From Phoronis australis (lineage: Eukaryota > Phoronida > Phoronidae), in assembly GCA_002633005.1 (NCBI GenBank), contig NMRA01000099.1, forward strand, positions 319,086 to 383,085: a stretch of DNA of 64,000 nt. The letters run 5' to 3'. Positions 40,601 through 51,900 of this stretch are shown piece by piece. The position numbers and the translations under genes were made by a program. The number at the start of each line of letters is the position of its first letter. Positions within the stretch are counted from its first letter, which is position 1. The notes below the pieces were generated by a model, which saw nothing but the letters and a program-made list of their open reading frames with translations, made no database searches and had not been told where the DNA came from.

Positions 40601-41795
40601 CCTGCAATGAATAAATCACTGCGTTACCGGCTTTAGATGCAATGAACTAATTGACCGGGCACCGAGGCCGTGTGAGCGCATAATTCAATGTTTGCTGACA
40701 GCAAGCTGTTGTGAAACAACAACTCGATTTCATATCCTATGGTCAGGTGTTAAGGGAATCTTTATTTAGGTACTAATATACATTATTCGAACCATTGTTA
40801 CTGTATAACTTTTACCCCGACGGTTCTGTGGAATAGGGTAACCCGACTTCGTGGCCCTTGACGAGGTAGTAAGTAGATTTGCAGTGTCGTGGCGAATTCA
40901 CCAAAATAATCGCGTGCAAATTTTTTCTTTGGCTCACTAGTATAGTCTTTCTGTATCTGGAAGTTTAGTTTCCAACTTTGGCTGGTTTATGTTCGTGATG
41001 TCTTCAGTCCGGCCGCGATGGGCCTGATCGGGTTCCAACCACTGGCCGGGATAGCAAGTGTTTTGTGTGTTTAGAAATGAGAAAAAATCGAAAGTCTAAA
41101 ATTACAACACACAGCTATGCTCTCCTGTCTGTATTTCACGGATGAATAAAATCCATTACAGTGACATAAAATAAGACGTTTGTTCAAGAACTCGATATAT
41201 TTGAAAAGGTTTTACATTTAATTTTGATGATTTATTGACGTAAAACGATGAATTCAAGCGATAAGCTGACACCAGTAAGCGTGTTGTGAACTGCTGAACA
41301 GATTGCATTCGAATCTGACGTCATTGGTTAATTTCAACAACTCCGTCTGCCGTCAGGTAAAAGAGCTGCATTTGCTGTTATCAAGTGGAACTACTCGATC
41401 TAAACAAAATAGGTTGTTTTTTTTGGGGTGGCATTCTTCTTTAAGTCGAGTAAGTCACTGACAAGGAGTAACATTATCTCTTTTTTGTTTTTAGTTCGTC
41501 TAGCAGTTCAGATGATGAGGACCTGTTGGCTGGAATAGCAGTATCAGGACATGACATTCTAGAGAGTGCAAAGACCGACAGTGGCTTCAGCTGGCAGGCG
41601 ATTTCTGAGAAACACTGCGATCACAAAAAAGACCCTGACCATAAAAGCAGTCTAGTGAAAAAGCAACGAAGGAAGCATAAAAACAGTTCAAAGGAAAAAG
41701 CCAAAAATAAACCAATTGTGGATGGACAGGAGGTAGTCAAGAGAAAACACAAAAAGAAACGCAAGAAAGATGATGCGAATATGAAGCCTGATTAA
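34685..41795 (+). CDS. CUSTOS: CUSTOS (C12orf43-family) protein, complete, 234 aa
   Basis: In vertebrates CUSTOS is a nuclear, beta-catenin-binding modulator of canonical Wnt signalling in the organizer. Exons: 34685-34769, 35728-35806, 37171-37263, 37962-38029, 40006-40084, 41495-41795. Lengths 85, 79, 93, 68, 79 and 301 sum to 705 nt, with all splice phases consistent. The protein starts MAGISDSSSSDEDEEARLRD, has the family signature ELRTTPEFRSHVAKKLTSIL near residues 68-87, a GFKLFASS block matching the vertebrate GFRLFFTS segment, a second Ser/Asp block (SSSSSSDDEDLLAGIAVSG) followed by HDILESAK, and a Lys-rich nuclear-localisation-like tail ending in KRKHKKKRKK. Human CUSTOS has the same order of blocks and similar length. 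An AATAAA overlaps the stop codon at 41794-41799. Five introns, the largest 1.4-2.0 kb. The gene is head to head with MORC2. Symbol by recalled homology; function in this animal is inferred. Confidence 0.9.
35039..35193. repeat. GC-rich inverted-repeat insertion in CUSTOS intron 1
   Basis: GCATGGGCGGCGC (35039-35051) returns inverted at 35181-35193. Inside are two tandem halves, each beginning GCAGCACTGAAAAAAGTGGG or similar and holding G-run/C-run hairpins. Compositionally unlike its AT-rich surroundings. Confidence 0.55.
36119..36455. mobile_element. Short MITE with GTACTCGTCCGGGTTA-type ends, copy 2
   Basis: Left end ACCGTACTTGTCTGGGTTAG and inverted right end CTGTACTCGCTCGGGTTAGT, with an internal GGCTTACCGCCCACCCC shared, inverted, with the copy at 27 kb. 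Lies in CUSTOS intron 2. Confidence 0.55.
40095..40160 (-). repeat. SINE-like fragment, relative of 42.4 kb copy
   Basis: Shares the ACCTAATGAA, TCTGCCCCAACTGGGACT order with 42405-42500. It starts just past CUSTOS exon 5. Confidence 0.4.
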
Positions 41796-42404
41796 TAAAT
41801 TTACATAGTTAACTGCTTTTTTGTGTTACTTGCCATGCTCAATGAATTCGAAACAGGATAACAGACAAAACTCCCAATACCTCAAAGCACTAAGAAAAAA
41901 CACCAAACATTTTAATAGTTATGGCACATGCATGATACATCAAAGCTTGCAAAGTCAACAGTACAAATTGCACACGTATTTGTAATATACACACGTACAA
42001 GTTGAACAATCACTGATGCATGGAGAAAGTGTGCATGTGCAGACACTAAGCAAATGTTTCCCAGTCCTATTGAACTACGCTCAGACAGGCTTCCCTGTTT
42101 TGCACGTGATCCAGTTAACAATACACTCTAGCTCAGCACTGAAACGCCACAAGCCACGTGACGTGCTTGAACCGTTCTAAATGTGGAATGGAAGTCAAGA
42201 ATCCTCAACACCTAGTAGAGATTTGCCCTTCATATCAAAGCCTTTGCAACCACCTACTTCATGAACAAAAATCTCCAGTTCATTCAGGTTTAACAGTCTC
42301 CAACATTCTGAAGGAAACTAGCCCATAAAGAACTCCACAAGTCGTTATCAGGTGATTGTCACAAACATTTTTAAATCTGGTCAACACGCCACCTATGGCC
42401 ACAA

Positions 42405-42500
42405 CACATCACCTAATGAATATAAAGCTGAAAAGATTTCTGCCCCAACCAGGACTCTAATCTGGGACTTTCTGATAACCTTCCAGACGAACCCATTGAA
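42405..42500 (-). repeat. SINE-like fragment, also seen at 40.1 kb
   Basis: On the minus strand it reads AGATTAGAGTCCTGGTTGGG GCAGAAATC, a degenerate B box plus a GGGGCAG motif. A similar piece lies at about 40095-40160 (CACCTAATGAA and TCTGCCCCAAC shared). Confidence 0.45.
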
Positions 42501-42618
42501 ACCAACACTACACATTTTGACATTTATAACAGATGCATGATACAAGTCGGCACAAAATATATATGTATTTTTTCTTGCCGATTAAATTTCCAAAACCAAC
42601 TTGTAATTCATATACTTA

Positions 42619-43442
42619 GGGCTGTTCCAGTAAAATCCGTGTGGGAGGGGGGGGGACCGCAGTAGAAATAAAAATTCATGGGTGGTTGTCTTAAGAAAGA
42701 AACACAAATTATGGGTGGTTGTTCCTATAAGAAGTGATGCATTAAAAATGGGTGGTCTTTTTTGACCAGTCAAATGTTGATAGTTTGGTTACTCCAGCCC
42801 TCAAAACTAAAAACAAAATACAATTGGCAAATATCCTAACTTATCCCAAAACAAAAAAGCCCATATTGCCAGTGAACAGAGTGCAATATGTTCACTAAGC
42901 CATTAATCAAGTCATGGGCAACTTGATATGTGCCAATTGTTTGTCTGCAGTCCTATTGAATTGAAGTTATGCAACACTAAACTGGTGTTAACACATATAA
43001 GAAAATTGATGATTTTTAAATAAAAAGTATGAGGAGTAAGATAAACAAGTTCCAATATTCACTTGACATAGAAGTATAAAAGAGTTTGTGGAGACAGTTT
43101 GAGATTCATAGATCCTTATAATTGAAAAAATGTTCATTGAAATTATAGACACATGGTGAACAGAGACACCTGGTGGCTGCCAAAAGTATTGCTCACACGC
43201 TACTTTAGTTTTTGACAATATTGGACAAGACGACTAGTTCTTGTCTGTCAATCATCTAAGTTCTTAACAGGTCATCCTGGTGGCAGTTTGTTTGCAAGTG
43301 TTGGATTTTATATTTTAACCTATCAAAAATAATTAAAAAATTATGGGTCATGGGTTGGAGAAATAAATGAAAAATATGGGCGGTGGGTACGAAATAAAAG
43401 TGCCTTCCCCCCCCTCCCATACAGATTTTGCTGGAACAGCCC
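42619..43442. mobile_element. PIF/Harbinger-like MITE, long terminal inverted repeats, TTA duplication
   Basis: The left end begins GGGCTGTTCCAGTAAAATC and the right end is its inverted copy ending GGAACAGCCC, with a G-rich run just inside each end. TTA occurs on both sides (42616-42618, 43443-43445). A 3-bp TWA duplication is the PIF/Harbinger signature. No transposase is inside, so it is non-autonomous. It shares long terminal sequence with the element at 45306-45868. Confidence 0.75.
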
Positions 43443-44455
43443 TTACAAGTTGAGCAATCATTATTTCACAACTTGCCAATTCCCTTGAGGCAAGTCTCCT
43501 AGTACGTCTGACAATGTCACCCACGCAGACCAAAACGGACACCCTCAAACACTATTCACTACTCACTGACGAACATTATCTTGTGACAAAAAATCAGTGA
43601 AAATGGCAAGCCACGCTTCTAATGTAAAAGAGCTGAGCTCATAGCTCGCACCTGAAGCAAAATGAACTTACCCCGCAAGCCACGAGGCAAATATCTCAGT
43701 TGTTGGGTTTCTTTTATATTGCAATTGTAAATTCTGACAACATGTGGGTGAGGTGAGCAAAGTGCTGATTACTAGACATAACCATTGAAAATTGATAATT
43801 ACACCACCTCACAGCAACAGTTTTCTCTCGCTGGCTCAGTATAAGCATGACTTGTGTACTACATTTACATTGTTTACTACAAATGTAAGTTTACAAGTCA
43901 GTGAGTATTTCATCTCACTGTGTGTGTGGTGACAATGACATCAGGTACATTTTACTTGTGGCACACAGTTGAACTCGTTGGTATCCATCTGTGCTGACTA
44001 AATGAACAGGTTACTCAAACAACAACAAACAAAACACTTAATTGCACAGAACTTGCATAACCCTAATACATACTGGCACGAAAAGTAACATGACTGATCA
44101 CTTGGGGTACTTCTTCGTTGTTAATTCATCGCGCCTGGCTCTCCTACTTGTCTAGACCTCTGCTAGAAACAGAGGTGTACATTCAGATTTTTGCATCAAC
44201 ACTGATGCAATACAGATAGGATTTCTTTCATAACTGGTATGTAAGTTCAATTGAATTGCCTTTGATATTTGTACAGCATGTATTATGAGAATTCTCACGT
44301 CGCCTAAGTCAGAGAGGGCAGCTGAAAAGATACAACAGAAAAATGTTAACCAACAATTTAAACGGATAGATCAAATGAGACAGGTGTGGCAAAACATTTC
44401 CATTCTAAAGCCTGACAAAACAGAAGAGGTAACCACAACAGTTGAACCGTGTTAA

Positions 44456-45173
44456 GGTTATGTAAGACCTTATCAATAAGTCTGTTGACTAAAAGTAGAA
44501 ACTGTGGAATTTTATTTTTGACTAAAACTAGTCTGCCATTAATTATGTCACATGACCATGGATTTTTAGGACAGTTTAGCTAAAAAGAAAGGTATATTCA
44601 TAGCAAAACAACAGGAACAATAACATAACCAAATTTTGTGTGATATAAATGTTCAAGATAAAATCTCAGCAATCCCGTTACAGTTTTCAAAATTTTTGTT
44701 TTATTTACGCTTCATGCAATATCAAATACATCCTATTTTTGATAGACCCTTATATAAAAGCGGAGCATTTTAACAATTCCCATTATGGAGAACAGTGTAT
44801 AAAGCATATTATCAAAGAGTTTAATGTGGACAGCCATTTCTGAGATATGATGTTCCGAAGTTGGTCAAAATTGGACATTTTTATAGGTTATGTAGGACCC
44901 TTGAAAAATATCCACAATTGGCTATATTCACAACATCATATCTCTTGTCTGATCGAATTCAGATGGAATTTCCATCGTTTTGCTACAAATGCACATTCTT
45001 TTTGCTAAATTTTACTAGAAGACATGGTCATGTGACCCAATGAATGAAATTGGTATGAAATTGAAAATCAAAGTCTCCAGGCTTTCTACTTTTAAACAAT
45101 GCATAAATTAAAGTTTTATACCTATAGTTTTATAGCTAAATATACAGACTTGTCAATAAGGTCCTACATAACC
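44456..45173. mobile_element. MITE with TTAA target duplication (piggyBac-like)
   Basis: The ends are inverted: GGTTATGTAAGACCTTATCA on the left and the complement of GGTTATGTAGGACCTTATTG on the right. Both are flanked by TTAA (44452-44455 and 45174-45177). TTAA duplication is characteristic of piggyBac. The terminus is repeated once internally near 44,886. No transposase ORF. A diverged relative lies at the right edge of the window. Confidence 0.7.
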
Positions 45174-45305
45174 TTAAATGTAGGTTAGTAAAGTCAGCTT
45201 AATGTGTATAACATTCCCTCCAAACGTCCCAAGCCTAATGTACTACATACAAGTTAATATCGTCAGCAAAAGTACACTTACAATGTCTAAACGTGTTTGG
45301 AGTAA

Positions 45306-45868
45306 GGGCTGTTCCAGTAAAATCTGTATGGGGGGAAGGCACCTTTTTTTCGCACCCACCACCCATATTTTTCATTTATTTCTTCAGCCTATCACCCGTA
45401 ATTTTTTATAAGTTTGATATGCAACCACCCGTAATTTTTTTTTTGTTCTTGTGGTTGACTGCACAGGCGCTTGAGTTTATCTGTTCCTCCATCACCACTA
45501 ACGTCATTCATTACTAAGAAAACATGTTTCTTATATATGGTTATTAGCCATCGAGAAATTCGAGCACCTGTGGTTAAATGGTGTTATGGACATGCGAATG
45601 AGGAGATCGGAGGGAGTGAAAAAGTCGGAGCTTTTTGCAAGTTGCATTTTTGTTTCAGTTTTTGATTCTGTGCGGATTGTTTATGAAATTTACTAAAATT
45701 ACCCACTATCAAACATTTATGGCCCAATGAAACAACAACGACCTGTAGATTTTTATTTTTTGAAGTACGACCACCAGCCATTTTGAATTTAAATTTAACG
45801 CAACCACCCATAAATTTTTATTTCGGTTGCCTTCCCCCCCTCCCACACAGATTTTGCTGGAACAGCCC
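45306..45868. mobile_element. PIF/Harbinger-like MITE, second copy, TAA duplication
   Basis: Same terminal inverted repeats as the element at 42619-43442, flanked by TAA at 45303-45305 and 45869-45871. About 100 bp at each end is alignable between the two copies, while the middles differ. It ends 63 bp from the TMEM248 stop codon, so it probably lies in that gene's 3' UTR or just past it; it contains an AATAAA on the minus strand (45817-45822). Confidence 0.75.
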
Positions 45869-45931
45869 TAATGAGGTTTGACTACCGTTTGTGGTTTTTA
45901 ATCCGTTAAGTAACTGAACAACTCTGAATCT

Positions 45932-48900
45932 TTAAAAAGTTGTACCTACGGCATCTGTGGAGGCTGCCATGACCGAGAAGACCAAATCCTAATTAGAAAC
46001 TGCATTACAGTACAAACTACATGACAGTAGCCCCCTTAAATGTAACCTCCAAACCAATGTTCAAAAGTACACACATTCACAACGTCTTGCATATTGGGTC
46101 TACACGTTGTTATAGAAAGTAACTAGTATATACCTTTTCTATAATCCGAGCTTTTGGTCTTCCCTTTAGGAGAGCGTAGGCAAGCATAAACACCACCATC
46201 ATGAAGAGGAACGTGCTAGTATGTAGCAGGTGTTGATTTATCAAAGTTTTATTTTGCTGCAGAGGAGAAATACACTGGTTCAACAAGATCGAAACACATG
46301 GTTTATACAAAACTTTGACAAAGAAATTCAAGGACTTTTGAGGGTAGTTCAAGGCGTACTCAAAGCAAATTCAAGGTCATTTCAGTACAAGTTAGTGTGC
46401 ATTAACCCCAACCCCCTTTCAAAACTATAACGTTGACAGGCTTTACAAGGGTAAAAGATGAAAGCCAAGAGCTGTTCAAGGTCATCATTTAATTCAAGGA
46501 CTATTCAAGGCCAAGGCTCTAACTCGAAGGGTTTTCAAGATTGTACAAAGCACGAAACACAAGTCTATGAGGACTTTTGTCCTACACTGACAAAACACAG
46601 AAAAAGAAAAAAGACTCTATTGTAGATTATTTTTAATGGATACGAGGGCATCGTGAAGACGTTCATCACCAGTAAAGTCTGCCTGATCGTACAAAGGTAT
46701 TTTTGCGTGAGATTGGTAGACAACATTACAAAATTAAAAAACAGCCTAACACATTATTACACCTTACTACAATACTGCATGCACTTGTCTGTTAACACAA
46801 AAAGAACTACTAGCCAGCACAGATGTGTAGTGTACTAAATTATACCCACCTACCCAATAGCAAAGTCTGTAGTAGCCTCTGACACCACAGAAAGGTAAAC
46901 GTTTCACTAAACCAAGACTACTAAAACTCACCAGAGTTAGATATATTGTTAGTCGGGGGTCCCACTTGTACTGTACTTTAATTTTGGGTTTGTATTTACA
47001 CACAAAATGTTTGGCCATTGTCTTCTCGCGGTAGCCCTCCATGTATGAATAGTGGTCCACACCAGTGCTGTTGACCTGCAGACACTGTTCTGGCTCCCTG
47101 CAAACAAATTTGTAGAGAATACTACTGTCAATAGACTTTTAAACACCGTAACTGGCACCGCAGACCATTTCAAGAACTCTGTATATTCTTAATGCACAAG
47201 ATCTGCAAAAGATGCATGTTCAGAATGTCACTACTCACTAGCCTTTCTGGATACACACGTTTTGGCAAGTACGCCTGATTACACAGACCAGAATCTGAAG
47301 GTGTGACATTGCACCCCACAAAGGCGTTGTATTGAGCCTGCGCTAGGAATTCATACAACGATACCAACTTAACAGGTGTGCAGCCTGATCTACGCTGGCA
47401 GCCAATCCGTTTTAAAGCCTTCTCAAGCAATAATTAAGTCAATGTCAAAATGGAAACTGACATTTACATTGAGATCAAACTTGCCAACTTCTCACGGGAG
47501 TAAATCAAGTTCACGGCAGTGAAACAGAATCTATGTGATCCAAACTTATGCTACACTTACTAAGGAAAGGAATGATGTCAGATTCTAACTTTGAAAATAG
47601 TAAGTCTTATAAAACCTAATGGCGATGAACTGGCAACTGTCATAGCCAATCACGCTACAGTGAACAGCCAGTGGAACTAATGTGTCTTGCTTCGGAATAT
47701 GGCAATAACAAATTTATAACTGTCCAATAGTTTTTGAAACTGTGATGCAGTGTCAGAATACTCGACTACATGGTAGGCCATGAAGAGTTCTAATAAAAGT
47801 AAACCTAACACAAGTTGGATCTTACTGGACCGAGAGATTTTATCACAAGAAGGCCAAGAGTACGAATTAAACAACCGTACCATGGAACTTTTACCGAGTT
47901 AGGGGAGTTTATGACTTACGTATGTCTGACTTATGTGAGTTTTACTGTAGATCACTTGCATCTTGAAAACAATTCTCTGTAATGCAAGAGCGTGGTGAAC
48001 GGGGGTCGGGTCAGTCAAAGTATGAAAAGTTTTTGACCGTAAGGAAAGAAACTCACAAATTTTTTCAAAAGTGCAGTAAAAATTCTTCAGTTTGGGACAC
48101 AATATGGCGTTCAAGTGAAACATCATTTTGTCACATTTGTCCAAACAAATAACATTTCAGGAAAATATACTTTGCTTTTAGCATTGTTTGTATGGCGTAG
48201 CTATTACCAAACAACAAGATTTATCCACAGCTTGACCTGTCATGTGCTTGCCCTCGAAAATCGTCGTCTGGATTCTTACTGATAACTTCAGAAATTTTCC
48301 AAAATCTTACAGGAACGTTCACAATGGGTTGATATGTACACAGANGTGATCCAAACTTATGCTACATTTACTAAGGAAAGGAATGATGTCAGATTCTAAC
48401 TTTGAAAATAGTAAGTCTTATAAAACCTGATGGCGATGAACTGGCAACTGTCATAGCCAATCACGCTACAGTGAACAGCCAGTGGAACTAATGTGTCTTG
48501 CTTCGGAATATGGCAATAACAAATTTATAACTGTCCAATAGTTTTTGAAACTGTGATGCAGTGTCAGAATACTCGACTACATGGTAGGCCATGAAGAGTT
48601 CTAATAAAAGTAAACCTAACACAAGTTGGATCTTACTGGACCGAGATTTTATCACAAGAAGGCCAAGAGTACGAATTAAACAACCGTACCATGGAACTTT
48701 TACCGAGTTGACCTGTCATGTGCTTGCCCTCGAAAATCGTCTTCTGGATTCTTACTGATAACTTCAGAAATTTTCCAAAATCTTACAGGAACGTTCACAA
48801 TGGGTTGATATGTACACAAAGAAGCCTGAGGCACTTTAAAAGTTGTACCACTTTACCTGGTGTTTTGAGATGGAAACATGCTGGCTTGTGCAATGAAATG

Positions 48901-51900
48901 TACACAGGTAACTATCTGGACTGGCTGGCATTTGCCCATTGAGCAGTCTGTGCTGTTCCACTCAAACGGAAGTTCAAATGTTATATTGATTGCGTCATCA
49001 TACAGCTCATCTGAAAGGAAAATTCATTACGTCAACATCAAGTGCCGGCTTATGAGAGAGAGAGAGACATCATTCAGGGTGTCGGAAAGTAAAATGAGTG
49101 TCAACGGTTATGAAGCCTCGGGATTTTGATGAAATTTCCATGAGGTATTGCCCATGTCATAAACCTGAGACTCGTGTAGGATTCTCTATACAGTATCAAA
49201 TAATCTTATATACATTACATATCAGTCTGTTCAGGCAAAAGGTGAATTCGACAAGGTAACCCAATTTTGATGAGCCTGATGATTTGTCAGTGCATAGGCC
49301 ACTAATATTTAATTTCAGTTTAGGTATTTAGCAAAATTTGCTGCCCTTCCTTGAAACCAGTAAAAGTTATCTCAACATTTACCATAACATTGAAAGGCCA
49401 TTTTCGTGGTGTACTTTTGTGACATTCAAATGCCCAGATTGTAAATCTGCACCCATGACTTTCACATATATTTGAGAAGTCTATTCGACTCAGTGACTTA
49501 GTCAAATATCTTGCATGAAACCGACCCAATGGATATGCAACACATAAAGGAAAAACTGACCTGTGTGTCCATGAGTAATAATCAATTAGTAAATGATACT
49601 AAACTTGAAAATCTGCCTCTTTGTAACGTCCATACCATAAACAGAATATTCATTAAACATTTTCCTGTATCTACAGTTACCTCCCAGTAGTAGCTTAAAT
49701 GAACTCGTACATCTTTTTAGTCTAACATGCCATGGTTGACATGCAGAAATCGCCAAAAGCAAAAAAAAGTTCATTATCCGGTTAATATCACTTTTACGGC
49801 CCAAATCATGCCCGATAACCAGCCTTGAAATGGTTTCCCCGACAAAAATCGGGAGGACTAAAAAAAAAAGGTTACCAATACAATTACAATAACACGAGAC
49901 GCCATTGAAAATCCCACCACGCTGTCCCAGATGCACCGGCAATGTTGACAATTTACGTTCCTCCGAAACATAAAGAGCAACTTCCGCTTTTCGAGGTGAA
50001 CGTTGTCTGCAACGCCGCGGTAAGAAAGGAATTTGCCGCAGAAATTTTATATCAAATCCAATTTTTTTACGCAGAAATATTATAAAAAAAGCGGAAAGCA
50101 CATTTTAAAAAAGCGGAAATCCGCGTTTTCGCAGAAAATTCCAACCCCTGTAATATATATCAAGTGCCAAATGTCTGACGGCACATTTGTTTGGCTTTAC
50201 TTCACAACACTAGGTAACAAACCTTTCAGTCCAAGTTGGTAGCCGCGTATCTGGCCATGCAGGTGGGTGATGTTGTGAGGAATGCGAACAAATGCTGGTG
50301 TGGGATGGATAGTGAGTACAAGTGGCAGAGAGTAGTTCCTGCAAAACAAGAGAAAGGTCGACATCAGCTTGTAAGAAGGAAAGATGCACTGTGAAATTAC
50401 GACTATCAGAAATAGTTCACAAGCATTTGTGAAGGAGTGGCCAAATTGTCCCTTGCCACCTCGGGTTCATATATTTTTATGTGATTACGACTTTTGCAAC
50501 GATAAACCAGAAGAATATCTTTGCAACACTTTATTTTCAACACATCTGAAAACGATCACTAAATTACAATTCCCAACATTTTCAGATGAGGAAATTTTGA
50601 TTTTTTATAAACTTTCGCACAGTGATATGACTTCTGCATAATTATGACCTTAAAAACGAAATCAAGGTAGCCAAATTCGACTGACGCCTCTACACCTCAG
50701 TACAAAGGGTCAAGAATCCTTTGTGATATATCATACCAAAAACATTTTCCCAGTAGCACACTTATATTTCTTGCTACGACCTGAGAAACAAGGTAATAAT
50801 CACCAAATTAACTGGCACCTGGAAATACCCACCTACACATCGGTACAAAACACAAGCAAAATATTAAGCCACCTTCTTTAATTGAGATACTGCACTTACA
50901 AAATTTTCCAAAATGAACCCTAATTTCTTGTTGAAGGTTAAAAAGAAGGAAGTAGAGTATGAAGCTACTTTGATGTATATCGAGCGCAGTTTAGGAAATA
51001 CAAACATTGGGGACATCCCGTTTCCTACAATGGTGAATGTTGAATGTTTGGATATAATTTTATAGTCACTATGAAAAACTGTGTAGTGAAATAAGGCATG
51101 TTAATATTTCACATTTTCTATTGTTATATTAAAGCTGGAACTGAGTTAATATGTGTTCTCTTTGATTAATAAATTCTTTCGTTCTCATTTGACATTAATT
51201 AAAAGTTGATGATTTAGACCAACCAATGTAGCACTGAATATAACTTAAGGTCAAGGTAACAAGCAAAAGGTCATGCAGGAGTGAGACATGACAGGTCAAT
51301 AACACAAGGGTAAACAAGCCTCAACTCTAGACAATATCCTCAAAACAATGTGAGACCAAGGTGGTGCAATTGCACATTTAGGGATGGTTTTATCCAATGA
51401 ATATACAAACAGCCTCCTTAAGTTTAAGTCTGTCCATGCACTGTCCAAGATACTAAAACTGGATACTGAGTATTCTGACATGCATTCTGGATGGTCATGC
51501 ATATGTTTGCAGATCTATGTTAAAACCTCCGTTAGACACATGCTCAGATATACGTATATTCATGACCTTTTACTCGTTACCCTGACCTTTACATCACGCT
51601 CGTTCTTGTACCTTTGAGAATGAGGATTGCACCTCGAGAAAACATAAGAAAATGAGTTGTGGACTATTTGGCTATTAATTAAATGCTGCAGGATAAATTT
51701 AAATGAATTTTCCCTTTCACAGTGCTCAACTCACAATTATATTAAAGAGCTCACTGGTCACGTATCAACTATTACGTGACAAGAAAACAACCATTATTTA
51801 CTTACCGATATGTTATGGGAGAGGGCGAGCCTGCGACTGCTGGAGACACGGAAGACGGCGGGCTTGTCCATGACACCTCACTACTATCATTGCCACGGAC

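Larger units (their letters stand above)
41800..45931. other. Intergenic region between the CUSTOS and TMEM248 3' ends
   Basis: The two genes converge here. About half of the 4.1 kb is accounted for by three MITEs and a SINE-like fragment. No coding exon is recognisable in the remainder. An ATTAAA poly(A)-signal variant for TMEM248 lies at 45897-45902 on the minus strand. Confidence 0.7.

Noticed and set aside
49586-50101. 171-codon minus-strand ORF, the longest in the window
   Set aside because: It overlaps the dispersed repeat at 49927-50146, is Leu/Phe/Ile-rich as expected of AT-rich chance frames, has no recognisable motif and sits inside a TMEM248 intron on the same strand without splice support.
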